From Hepatocystis sp. ex Piliocolobus tephrosceles (lineage: Eukaryota; Apicomplexa; Aconoidasida; Haemosporida; Plasmodiidae), in contig CABPSV020000110.1 of assembly GCA_902459845.2 (NCBI GenBank), positions 1 to 10,534 of the forward strand: 10,534 nucleotides of DNA, in the 5' to 3' direction. The notes under the pieces are model-generated. The model saw only the letters and a list, made by a program, of their open reading frames with translations, searched no databases and was not told the DNA's origin. Shown here one piece after another: positions 1 to 8,212 of this stretch. Numbering within the stretch: position 1 is the stretch's first letter; each line of letters begins with the position of its first letter. A program made the translations under genes and the position numbers.

Positions 1-72
<72 letters not shown>
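1..72. repeat. Poly(T) tract of at least 72 bases at the window edge
   Basis: An uninterrupted T run fills positions 1-72 and may extend beyond the window. The true length is uncertain because homopolymers this long are often misassembled. Confidence 0.9.
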
Positions 73-73
<1 letters not shown>

Positions 74-231
74 AATGTTCATGCAGAACAATTTTTATAA
101 TGTTAATTATTGAATAGGTAAATAATCATGCTCTCGTGCGTTTATTATTTTGTTTTTTACCATTCACATAATAACTTAGATTTGTATATATGTATATATG
201 TTACGTATACTTATAATATATACGGATGAGT

Positions 232-315
<84 letters not shown>

Positions 316-529
316 TTTTCTCAACTGTTCATCCATTGTTCACTGTTCACTTATTTATTTTTTTTTTTTTTTTACAAATTTCAAATATTATCACTCCTCA
401 GGCATTTTTTTTTTTTTTTTTTTTTTTTGTATATTCAAAATGTACACATAAAAAAAAAAAAGGTTTTTATATGTTCATACGCGCACATATTTGCATATTG
501 CATATATGATATAAATTTCGTATTTAATA
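1..529. promoter_or_regulatory. Upstream region of the AAA+ ATPase gene, rich in poly(dT) tracts
   Basis: No gene is supported here. The stretch holds T runs at 1-72, 234-270, 273-312, 358-373 and 405-428, separated by short mixed segments. Long poly(dA:dT) tracts are a known mark of Plasmodium promoters, where they disfavour nucleosomes, so this is probably the promoter and 5' UTR of the gene starting at 530. That role is inferred; no defined transcription-factor site or start site can be read. An ATG at 226 opens a frame that is almost pure Phe and ends at 537, overlapping the main start codon in another frame. I read it as non-coding. Confidence 0.6.
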
Positions 530-3500
530 ATGAATAAAAATGGGACAGAACTTGTGATTGAAAATTTTTGTGTTTATTGCAATTCAAACAATACGTTTTC
601 TTATCTTGAAACTTCCCAATGCAATGATAATATTTTAAAAAGAAAAAAAATTAAAAATGAATATGAAAAAAAAGTTAGTGAAAAAACGGTAAATTATAAA
701 TGGATAAAAAATTTGTCAAGTAAAGAATGTTATGAACGAATCATAAAAAACTTACAAAAAAGTAATAACTTGAAGTGTATTCAAGACAAACGTCATAAAG
801 ATAATACTAAATTTTGTTGCGATAATAAGGACAAATTAAATAAAGACTGTTCCTCCTACTTATCATCAATCAACATAAATAATAAATCTTCTTTTGTAGG
901 AGGGATTAATAATAATAAATTTTTTAAAAACAAAAAATATATAAAAGCTGCTTTAAAAAAATGTGAAAAAAAACAAAAGCAATATAAACCTAAAAATTAC
1001 TCAGAGTTTATAAAAAAAAATACGAAAAATGGTAACGATTACAATTCAAGTGATGCACGTGTTCAGAATAAATTAGAAAGTTGTAAATTAATAAAATTAG
1101 AAAAGAAAAAAAGAGAAACAAATGGTGGTAGTACATACGGATACCCAAATGGAGATGTCACATATAACATATACGAATACCTATTTAATGTTTATGTGCG
1201 GAAAAAATATTACAAACGAATAGGAAAATGTTGGTTGGATCGTTTTTTAAAAAAAAATGGATCATTACATAAACAGATAGCAAAACATTTAATAAATTTA
1301 TTAATCATAAAAAGTTTTATAATTTTCGATTTTGAGTTTTGGAATTTCTTTTACTTCAAAAATATGATTAACCATTTTAATAATAATTTATATTTTTTTG
1401 TTGGTAAGGTAGGAAATGAAAAAAGCAATTTTTTAAAAGAGATATTTACATCCTTTCCTTTTCATTACCCAAATGATATTATTCACGTTATTGATATGAC
1501 TGAGTATGATAAACATGACATAATTGTTAATTACAAATATATCATGCACCAATCTTCTGTCATTTTAAATAAAAAAGAAAAAGATATAACGAACAACGGG
1601 TGTTACTCCATTTTTAATTATACAACTGTGGATGAAACAAATGGAAAAAATGGAAAAAATGGAAAAAATGGGAAAAATGGAAAAAATGGAAAAAATGTGG
1701 AAAATGGAAAAAATGTGGAAAATGGAAAAAATGGGGAAAATGGAAAAAATGGGAAAAATGGAAAAACAATAAAAAATATGAACAAACCAAATTTTTTATT
1801 CAAAATTTGTTACGTAACAAAAATAAAAAAAAAGCTTTATGAATTATTCATGGCGAGAATAAATGAACTAACCAAACGAACACAAGTACACAAGCAACTG
1901 GGTAAACAACATAATTCGAATAAAATAGTAAAAGCAAAACTGAATAAACAAAAAAATATAACATATATTCATAAGGATGATACTTATATTAAAAACGATT
2001 TAAACATAATTGTAGAAAAAATGGAAAAAAATAATAATTTTAAACAATTCTTAATAGATTATAGTGATACTAACTCTTCAAGTAGTTTTGATTTATATAA
2101 TATTCAACAGAATGAGTATGATACAACTTATTTTTTAAAAGAAAAAAAAAAAAAAAAAAAAAATTACAAAAATGAGGTATATATAAACAAAATTTTATAT
2201 CCAAATTATTACAAAATTGTATTGAAAGAAATGGCAATTTTAGATTTAAATAGAGAAAGTATACAAAAAATTAATTTATTTAATTCAGTTTTTGAATATA
2301 AACTTATTTGTCTTACTAAAATTGCTATGGTAAAACAGTTGGTGTGGAAAAAAAAAATTTTCAAATTATTGTATCGGTTTTTTAAGAAAGATAAAAAAGG
2401 TGAGATAAACCAACAGTTGGATAAAAAATTAGGTAATAAAGGAAAGAAAAATCAAATGCAAAAGCAAATGCAAATGCAAGGGCAAAAGCAAATGCAAGGG
2501 CAAAAGCAAAAGCAAATGCAAAAGCAAATGCAAGGGCAAAAACACAAGGGGAAACGCGTTATCGGCTTAAACCTTTTCAATGGTGGCTACTCCTTTTTAT
2601 TAATAAAAAATTTTTATCATATAAATACCTTTTCGATTTTAAAAAAGAACTGTATTATGTTTTTATTGTTAAAATATATTTATTTGTGGAAACAACTTAA
2701 TTTAAATATACATGTTTTTATCATAACAACAAACATGGATGATAGTCACATAATAACTAACGATTCTAATGTCAACAGTTTTTTGATTAAAGAAAATGAA
2801 ATATCTTTATTTAAATCTTATGTACAAAATTCTTTTTTTATTTTTGTTTTATCTCCATATATACATACTAATGATAGATTTAATTTTTTATCTTTTTTAT
2901 TTAAAAAAAAAAAAATAAATTACTCCAAAAAAAAAATTATGAATATCTGTAAAATCATAAATAATTTTAATAAAACTAATTTAACCGAATTGTTTCACAA
3001 CGAGTATAAACAAAGAATAATACAATTATTTAAAAAAAAAAATATTTTATTTGAAAATAAAAATTATATTGAAAAACTTATATTAGAAAATAGAAAGGAT
3101 AAAAAAAATTATTTTTCGAAAACATTGAAATTGCAAAATCAATCACATTTATTTATTCATGGACAAGAAATTGAAATATATAATTTACAAAAAAAAACAA
3201 AAAAAAAAGGTACATTTTGTGAAGATATAACTGATGGAATTAGTCAAATAATTGGAGAAGATGTTTTAGTAGCTCAATTGAGAAAAGATGTTATAAATCC
3301 TTTTATTAACAAAAATAATGAAAAAAAAAAAAAAAATACTGACTCAACACTGCAACTTTCTCTTCCTTCACAAATAAAAACAGATGATAGTTATGATGAT
3401 AGTTATGGTCCACCAGTTATTATATTAATACATGGGGAAAGTGGAACAGGTAAAACATATATATCTAAAAAAATAATTGAGGAATGTAAATGTAATAGTT

Positions 3501-4459
3501 TAATTATTAAATGTTCTACTATATTTCATAAAATTATGGGCGAATCAGAAAAAGTAATAAATCAAATATTTTATATAGCAAAAAATAAACTAAAACCATG
3601 TATAATTTTATTTGATGATATAGACATTATATGTTTTGATGAAAGTGATTATTTTGGTAGTATTAATAAATTTGTAATAAGATTAAAAATGTGTTTTTAT
3701 GAAAATATTGATAAATTATATTTTGAACAAAAATGGCATTGTGATGTTAACACGACTGACAATAGAAACATCCATAATTCAATTCTGATTATAGCCACTA
3801 CAAATAATATTAAAAATGTAGATAGAAATTTATTAACAAATTATAGAATAAATCATATTTATCAAACAACTCCATTTAGAAATTGGAAAAACTATGATAT
3901 ATATAAACTTTTTGAAAAATATTTATTAGCTAATATTAAATCTTATAATTTTATTTATTCCGATGAGTTCAAAAACTTTATAAAAAATTATATTTTTAAA
4001 AAAAAAGAAACGTTGTCACCTATGTATGTCTCACATTTGTTAACTACGGCGTTGTCCCACTATATAAAACGGACTGTTCTAAATGGTTCGTAAAAAATAA
4101 AAAAAAAAATAATAAAAAATAATAAAAATAAAAAATAATAAAAATAAAAAATAATAAAAAATAATAAAAATAAAAAATAATAAAAATAATAAAAATAAAA
4201 AATAATAAAAAAAAATATAAAAAATAATAAAAAATAATAAAAAATAATAAAAATAAAATGAACAAACATGCAAACATTATTGGGTTAGACATGGTGCTTC
4301 ATTTTAGTTATAGCACATATTATGTATCTATGCGTACGTACATATGTGTGTATACTTATGCATATACAATTTTATGATTTTTTTTTTTTTTTTCTTCAGC
4401 AAATGGACAAGATAATGAAATAACAGTTAGGGATTTTATCGAGGCCATAAAAATTATGT

Positions 4460-4464
<5 letters not shown>
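530..4464 (+). CDS. AAA+ ATPase, tandem-domain type II-like, two exons (530-4085 joined to 4400-4464)
   Basis: Predicted 1206-residue ATPase that would couple ATP hydrolysis to unfolding or remodelling a protein substrate. The C-terminal AAA module is clear: an entry motif around 938-960 (DGISQIIGEDVLVAQLRKDV), Walker A GESGTGKT at 969-976, the GESEKVINQIF helix before Walker B, Walker B CIILFDDID at 1024-1032 (DD in place of the usual DE), sensor 1 ATTNN with N1092, one arginine-finger position R1106 and H1109 at the second. The last exon gives the family-like ending ITVRDFIEAIKIMS. An earlier module is degenerate: GKVGNEKS at 292-299 resembles Walker A with Glu in place of the last Gly, and a sensor-1-like VFIITTN follows far downstream after Asn/Lys- and Gln-rich inserts. 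The first in-frame ATG was chosen, with A at -3. The fold resembles Cdc48/NVL/PEX1-class proteins, but the exact family is not resolved, nor is its cellular location. Confidence 0.88.
1640..1765 (+). repeat. In-frame 9-bp repeat encoding (Asn-Gly-Lys)n in the AAA gene
   Basis: Fourteen consecutive 9-bp units encode NGK with NVE and NGE variants (residues 371-412). The repeat lies inside the degenerate first AAA module, after the Walker A-like loop. It is a typical Plasmodium low-complexity insert, probably a flexible surface loop and length-variable between isolates (inference). Confidence 0.93.
2453..2542 (+). repeat. In-frame Gln-X dipeptide repeat in the AAA gene
   Basis: Fifteen consecutive Gln-[Met/Lys/Gly] dipeptides (residues 642-671) come from mixed 6-, 12- and 18-bp units such as CAAATGCAAAAG. 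The tract splits the degenerate first AAA module just before the sensor-1-like segment. It is hydrophilic and probably disordered. Confidence 0.92.
4086..4399 (+). other. Intron of the AAA+ ATPase gene
   Basis: Reading straight through exon 1 stops at 4091-4093, two codons after Asn-1185. A donor GT at 4086 (GTTCGT) and an acceptor at 4398-4399, after a T-rich tract ending TTCTTCAG, join in phase (G + CA gives Ala-1186). This opens ANGQDNEITVRDF and onward to a TAA at 4462-4464. The better-looking donor GTAAAA at 4090 is out of phase with this acceptor and would stop within a few codons. Its only in-phase acceptor nearby, at 4429-4430, would delete the ITVR part of the C-terminal helix. The donor is therefore non-canonical but supported by frame and by the family-like C-terminus. 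cDNA would settle it. Confidence 0.75.
4094..4258 (+). repeat. A-rich AATAATAAAAAT-type repeat inside the intron
   Basis: About 165 bases made only of A and T, built from shuffled AAT, AATAAA and AAAAAT units. It fills the 5' half of the intron. Apparent frames on the opposite strand (Phe/Tyr/Ile only) are shadows of this repeat. Confidence 0.85.

Positions 4465-4503
<39 letters not shown>
4463..4503 (+). repeat. Poly(A) tract overlapping the stop codon of the AAA gene
   Basis: Forty-one A's begin within the TAA stop codon (4462-4464), so the 3' UTR starts as a genome-encoded poly(A) run. Such a run can mislead oligo-dT cDNA priming and polyadenylation-site mapping. Confidence 0.9.
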
Positions 4504-4505
<2 letters not shown>

Positions 4506-4585
4506 ACATATATACACGTATATATGTGTACTATCTTAGCCCAGACTTACGTTTATTTTTGTATAAATTTATTAAAAAAAAATAA

Positions 4586-4587
<2 letters not shown>

Positions 4588-4626
<39 letters not shown>
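4588..4626 (+). repeat. (TAA)13 microsatellite
   Basis: Thirteen perfect TAA units, preceded by an A-rich stretch. Probably length-polymorphic between isolates. Confidence 0.95.
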
Positions 4627-4627
<1 letters not shown>

Positions 4628-4698
4628 GCGTGTACGTGTTAACATTTATAGTTATCATGTATATGTTTAAGTTCATTTGTTTGTGTCCATTAGTTTAC

Positions 4699-4729
4699 CT
4701 TTTATTAGCTCTTTTACTAGCTCTTTTAT

Positions 4730-4734
<5 letters not shown>
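4699..4734. repeat. 12-bp direct repeat, three copies
   Basis: Three adjacent copies of CTTTTAYTAGCT, identical except for one T/C difference in the middle copy, run directly into a 33-base T tract. The function is unknown. Confidence 0.9.
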
Positions 4735-4766
<32 letters not shown>

Positions 4767-5091
4767 CGTTTCTATGTTGCTATAGTAGCACGTACAACAA
4801 AATAGGGATATACTTAAGCTTATCAAGTTTTTTATAAACGTCTTTTTTTTTTTAAAGAAATTTTTTAACAGTTCATAAAAACAGTTAGTGCTTTTAAAAA
4901 AATAAAAATAAACTAGTTTATATATAACCTAGGTAAAAGCTTAAACGCTTATTTTTTATTTCTTTTTATGTCTAAAAATAAAAAAAAAAAAAAAGCAATA
5001 AACAATTCAAAATGGGGCGTAGCATGAAAAAAAATAAAACAAAATTGGTTTGACAAGGTAATATGCAAATATACTGCACTTCATTCACTCA

Positions 5092-5159
5092 TTCCTTTCT
5101 TTTCCATTCCTTTCCATTCCATTTCCTTCCTTTCCTTTCCTTTTTTTTTTTTTTTTTTT
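5092..5159. repeat. Homopyrimidine tract with TTTCC/CATTCC sub-repeats
   Basis: From 5092 on, almost every + strand base is C or T, with only a few A's near the start. Units such as TTTCCATTCC and TTTCC recur, and the tract ends in 19 T's. Polypurine-polypyrimidine tracts can adopt triplex structures, but any role here is speculative. Confidence 0.75.
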
Positions 5160-5502
5160 ATTTCATAAATATGTAAAAAAAAAAAAAAAAAAAAAATAGA
5201 AATAATAAATGAGTAATTTTTTTATTGAAGAAAAAAACAAAAACAACTAATTTTTAACACTAACTGTACTGAACATATAATTTAGCTTAACGTCCCTACA
5301 TTTATTGTTAGCTCGTTTATTCGAGTGTTTGCATATCCGTTTTAATCGATTATTTCTCCTTTTTTACATACAAGCAGTATTCATATGTAAATATATGAAT
5401 ATACATAAGTGTATGTGTTTTTTTTTCTTTTTTGATATAAATACACACGCTAAGACATATACACGCACTCATGTTTCCATTTTTATTTTTTTTAACTGTT
5501 TT

Positions 5503-5677
5503 CAACTTTTTTTCAATTTTTTATTTTCCAACTTTTTTTCAATTTTTTGTTTTCCAACTTTTTTTCAATTTTTTTTTTTCCAACTTTTTTTCAATTTTTT
5601 GTTTTTCCAACTTTTTTTCAATTTTTTTTTTTTTTCCAACTTTTTTTCAATTTTTTTTTTTTTCCAACTTTTTTTTA
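5503..5677. repeat. Seven-copy ~26-bp pyrimidine repeat ending at the CH-gene start codon
   Basis: The unit CCAACTTTTTTTCAATTTTT plus a variable T run recurs with CAACT starting at 5503, 5529, 5555, 5581, 5608, 5637 and 5665. The spacing is 26, 26, 26, 27, 29 and 28 bases, so growth is mostly in the T run. The period is not a multiple of three, so the reading frame rotates from copy to copy. This argues against coding even though a frame from an ATG at 5471 stays open across it. The last copy runs into the ATG at 5678. It is probably 5' UTR or promoter sequence. Confidence 0.88.
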
Positions 5678-7456
5678 ATGAAGACTGCTAAGTATGAAGA
5701 AGAGACAACAAATTACAACGAAGTTAATAAATGTAAGAGGTATATTAAAAATAAAAGGACGTTAAACAAAACGAATATTTTAGACATTTGTTCGTTTAAT
5801 GTAATTATAGATTGGTTAAATAGTCTTTTAATATGTACTAAAATATTAAATGAATACAACATATATGAAGAGATAAAAGATGGCGTGTTAATTTTAAAAC
5901 TGATTAATATATATGTCCCAGAAATGTCTGTTAGAATACTATTTCCCAAAGCATTAAAAAAAAAATGTGCATTACAAAATTTAGAAAAAGCATTATCAAT
6001 AATTTACAAAAATAATCCATTTTATTATTCTATGGTATCATCAACAGATATTTATGAAAAAAAAAAAGAAAAAGTTAATATGTTATTAATGCAACTATTT
6101 GATAAATTCGAATTTCAAAAATTAAAAAATATATCTACTCCTTTACTAAAATGGTATAATTATACGCTAAAAAAAAAGTCTTTTCTATCTTTATATATAG
6201 AGACAATATATAACCCTTTTTACATCAAAGAGAAAAAAAAAGAAACATTAAATAATTATGATCATAGTATTATTTCATCATTCTATGATCGGAGTAAAAA
6301 AATTGATAGTACAAACATGTTCAAACAAAACAAATTTAGTGATAAACTGGACAAATTTAGTCATAAGCTGAATAAATTAAGTGATAAGCTGAACAATAGT
6401 ACTTCAAAATTTTCAACAAGAAATATAACATTAATAACAAAAAAAAAATATCCACATATTTTAAAAAATTTTATAACATATGTTTTGTATAAAGAAAAAC
6501 AAGTATTAAGAGAAAATGATATACATATTCCTCACATTGTGAAAGATTTTTCAAACTGTGTTAAAATTTTTTTTATATTTTATAGATATGGCTATATAAA
6601 CGGAGAACAATTTCAAAATATAATTAATAATGATATTCGAGACAAATTCTTTATGTTACGAAACTTATTAAGAAAATTAAATATACCAATAATTTTACAA
6701 AACCAATATTTTAATAATCCTTGTGAAGTTGCTATCCTTTTACAATTAAAATATATACAATGTTTTATTTACAATAACGGATATGAAAAAGCGATTGATT
6801 TGAGCAATGATTTTTTTTTTTTACCTGACTTGTACAGGCAAAAAAAAAAAAAAAAAAAAAAATTATTACAATGTGCACATTACGATAGTAATGATGACAG
6901 TAATGACAAATGCCATGATAAATATAACATTTATTGTGACAAAGAGTGTATTACGAACGATATAAATAATTATGATACTCTAAAAAACGAAAGACAGCAC
7001 AAAACAACTGTATTACAACATGGTAAAGAACATTATAACACAGATGAAAACAAAAAATGCATTAATAAAACAGAAGAAAATATGTTGTACGTAAAATTAA
7101 AAAATAAATTGGATACATGTGTAAACATCGTTAAGCAAAATACTGTAATAGAATCTCCACAAAATCAAAAATGCCATAATAATGATAAAACAAAGAGTCA
7201 CTTAAAGTTAGGAGAAAAAAAAGAAAATGATGAAACTTGTCAGGAAAATAAAATAGAAATTAAAAAAACAAAAGGTATACAAAATTATCCTAAACACAAC
7301 TTTGATGAATTAAAAAATAAAATATTTAACCTCACAAACAGTAATACAAAAAAAAATGTAAAAGCACAAATCAAAATTATGAAAAAAGCTGAACCAAATG
7401 CTCAAACAAAAATTTGTATAAATAAAACATTTTTTAAAAAAGATATAACTCAGTAA
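5678..7456 (+). CDS. Calponin-homology (CH) domain protein, fimbrin/plastin-like
   Basis: A 592-residue protein in one exon. Residues about 35-147 form a recognisable CH domain: DWLNSLL at 45-51, the core IKDGVLILKLIN at 66-77, a NLEKAL helix at 101-106, and VSSTDIYEKKKEKVNMLLMQLFDKF at about 120-144. This layout resembles the second or fourth CH domain of fimbrin/plastin, which bundle actin filaments. LLKWYNYTL at 156-164 looks like the start of another CH module. After an insert, residues about 257-367 (core around VKDFSNCVKIFFIFYR and PCEVAILLQLKYI) look like a divergent CH fold (inference). The rest, from about 390, is Lys/Asn-rich and probably disordered. The canonical fimbrin EF-hands and a full set of four CH domains are not visible. 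I chose ATG 5678 because the in-frame extension back to 5471 is translated repeat. The 3' end may be incomplete (see findings). Actin binding is predicted, not shown. Confidence 0.83.
   Translation: MKTAKYEEETTNYNEVNKCKRYIKNKRTLNKTNILDICSFNVIIDWLNSLLICTKILNEYNIYEEIKDGVLILKLINIYVPEMSVRILFPKALKKKCALQNLEKALSIIYKNNPFYYSMVSSTDIYEKKKEKVNMLLMQLFDKFEFQKLKNISTPLLKWYNYTLKKKSFLSLYIETIYNPFYIKEKKKETLNNYDHSIISSFYDRSKKIDSTNMFKQNKFSDKLDKFSHKLNKLSDKLNNSTSKFSTRNITLITKKKYPHILKNFITYVLYKEKQVLRENDIHIPHIVKDFSNCVKIFFIFYRYGYINGEQFQNIINNDIRDKFFMLRNLLRKLNIPIILQNQYFNNPCEVAILLQLKYIQCFIYNNGYEKAIDLSNDFFFLPDLYRQKKKKKKKLLQCAHYDSNDDSNDKCHDKYNIYCDKECITNDINNYDTLKNERQHKTTVLQHGKEHYNTDENKKCINKTEENMLYVKLKNKLDTCVNIVKQNTVIESPQNQKCHNNDKTKSHLKLGEKKENDETCQENKIEIKKTKGIQNYPKHNFDELKNKIFNLTNSNTKKNVKAQIKIMKKAEPNAQTKICINKTFFKKDITQ
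6335..6397 (+). repeat. Three 7-residue repeats in the CH-protein linker
   Basis: A 21-bp unit occurs three times in frame, encoding FSDKLDK, FSHKLNK and LSDKLNN (residues 220-240). It lies between the clear and the divergent CH modules. The hydrophobic positions at 1 and 5 of each heptad suggest a short amphipathic helix. Confidence 0.85.
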
Positions 7457-7545
7457 AAACACTAAACAAATATATCAGAACAACAGTTGATCGATCTGCA
7501 TATTAAAAAAAAAAAAAAAACATGAATCGTCATAGAATTGGTAGT

Positions 7546-7621
7546 ACATGTCGATTTGAGCACAACAATCGATTTGAACATTACAATCGATTTGGACACT
7601 ACAATCGAATTTGGTAATACC
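7546..7621 (+). repeat. 18-bp tandem repeat, about four copies
   Basis: Four degenerate units built on AATCGATTTGRACAYTAC lie in tandem just downstream of the CH gene. Each carries the ATCGAT or GTCGAT core (the last has ATCGAA). The period is a multiple of three. One frame, starting at an ATG at 7522, reads as a 31-codon peptide with CRFEH, NRFEH and NRFGH repeats, stopping at 7615. Another frame reads VDLSTT, IDLNIT, IDLDTT, IEFGNT. Coding status is undecided. Confidence 0.75.
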
Positions 7622-7625
7622 AACA

Positions 7626-7661
7626 TAATGAAAAACGTAATGAAAAACGTAATGAAAAAAG
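7626..7661 (+). repeat. 12-bp tandem repeat, three copies
   Basis: TAATGAAAAACG occurs twice perfectly, and a third copy ends AAG. It directly follows the 18-bp block. In one frame it would read Met-Lys-Asn-Val repeats. Confidence 0.88.
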
Positions 7662-8093
7662 AAAAAAAAAGTAACATGAACATGAACACATTTTAGTTAA
7701 GTAAAAAGTATGAACAAACAAAAATTAAAAAAACATGAACCAACATATGCAAAAAAAAAGTAAAATGAACCTGATTATAAAAATGTAATGGTAAAGGTAA
7801 AAAGTAAAAATAACTTGCTAAACAAGTTAAAAATATAATAAATGTTGAGTTCTATAAACGGTTCACTGAAAAAAACTGATACTTGAGTTAATAACGATAG
7901 TAATAGTAATATTGAAAAAAAGAAAATGTACATATATATATATAACAACTTTTGGAAATAAAACAATCACTTATTGTGCCACTTAGAAAAAAAAAATAAA
8001 ATAAAACAAAACAAATTGTAAAAAAGAGAGGAAAAGAAAGACTTATTTTCTAAAAATTAAAATTAAAAATGCACTCAGAAAAGTGTTAATAAA

Positions 8094-8118
8094 ATATATA
8101 TATATATATATATATATA
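8094..8118. repeat. (AT)n microsatellite
   Basis: Twelve AT units. Similar tracts of 14 to 18 units lie at 8629-8656, 8763-8799 and 8901-8930. Confidence 0.92.
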
Positions 8119-8138
8119 CTTTATAAAACTAAACATGT

Positions 8139-8198
8139 GTACGAATATATATACGAATATATGTACGAATATATATACGAATATATGTGCGAATGTGT
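8139..8198. repeat. 12-bp tandem repeat, five copies, alternating first base
   Basis: Units RTACGAATATAT start at 8139, 8151, 8163, 8175 and 8187. The first base alternates G, A, G, A, and the last unit is degenerate (GTGCGAATGTGT). The repeat therefore has a higher-order 24-bp period. Confidence 0.9.
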
Positions 8199-8212
8199 AT
8201 GTTCACGTATAT

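Larger units (their letters stand above)
4465..5502. other. Intergenic region between the AAA gene and the CH-domain gene
   Basis: About 1 kb with no supportable gene. It probably holds the 3' UTR of the upstream gene and the promoter and 5' UTR of the downstream gene. Homopolymers include T at 4734-4766, T at 5141-5159 and A at 5175-5196. An open frame around 5305-5691 turns into a Phe/Asn/Gln repeat and is not taken as coding. Confidence 0.6.
7457..8090. other. A-rich downstream region of the CH gene, probable 3' UTR
   Basis: No gene is firmly supported. The + strand is A-rich like the preceding coding strand. It contains an A17 run, an 18-bp repeat block (7546-7621), a 12-bp triplet repeat (7626-7661) and a perfect 7-bp-stem hairpin at 7811-7829 with loop CTAAA. 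Open frames on the opposite strand are mostly Phe, Ile and Leu and read as shadows of A-rich sequence. A frame open from 7526 to 7696 could be a spliced 3' exon of the CH gene but is unproven. Confidence 0.5.

Noticed and set aside
391..401. CCTCAG as a splice acceptor for an upstream exon of the AAA gene
   Set aside because: It is followed immediately by a T24 run, and no convincing upstream coding exon or donor is visible.
226..537. 103-codon frame, almost all Phe, ending within the AAA-gene start
   Set aside because: It is translated poly(T) tract with no protein-like content. It could act as an upstream ORF only if transcription starts before 226, which cannot be read from the sequence.
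1618..1803. Opposite-strand Pro/Phe repeat frame
   Set aside because: It is the exact antisense of the (NGK)n coding repeat.
4044..4292. Three opposite-strand Phe/Tyr frames
   Set aside because: They are shadows of the A-rich intron repeat and are open only because it lacks antisense stops.
5471..5677. In-frame 69-codon N-terminal extension of the CH gene
   Set aside because: It is a 26-bp repeat with rotating frame and Phe-rich output. The domain-bearing protein starts cleanly at 5678.
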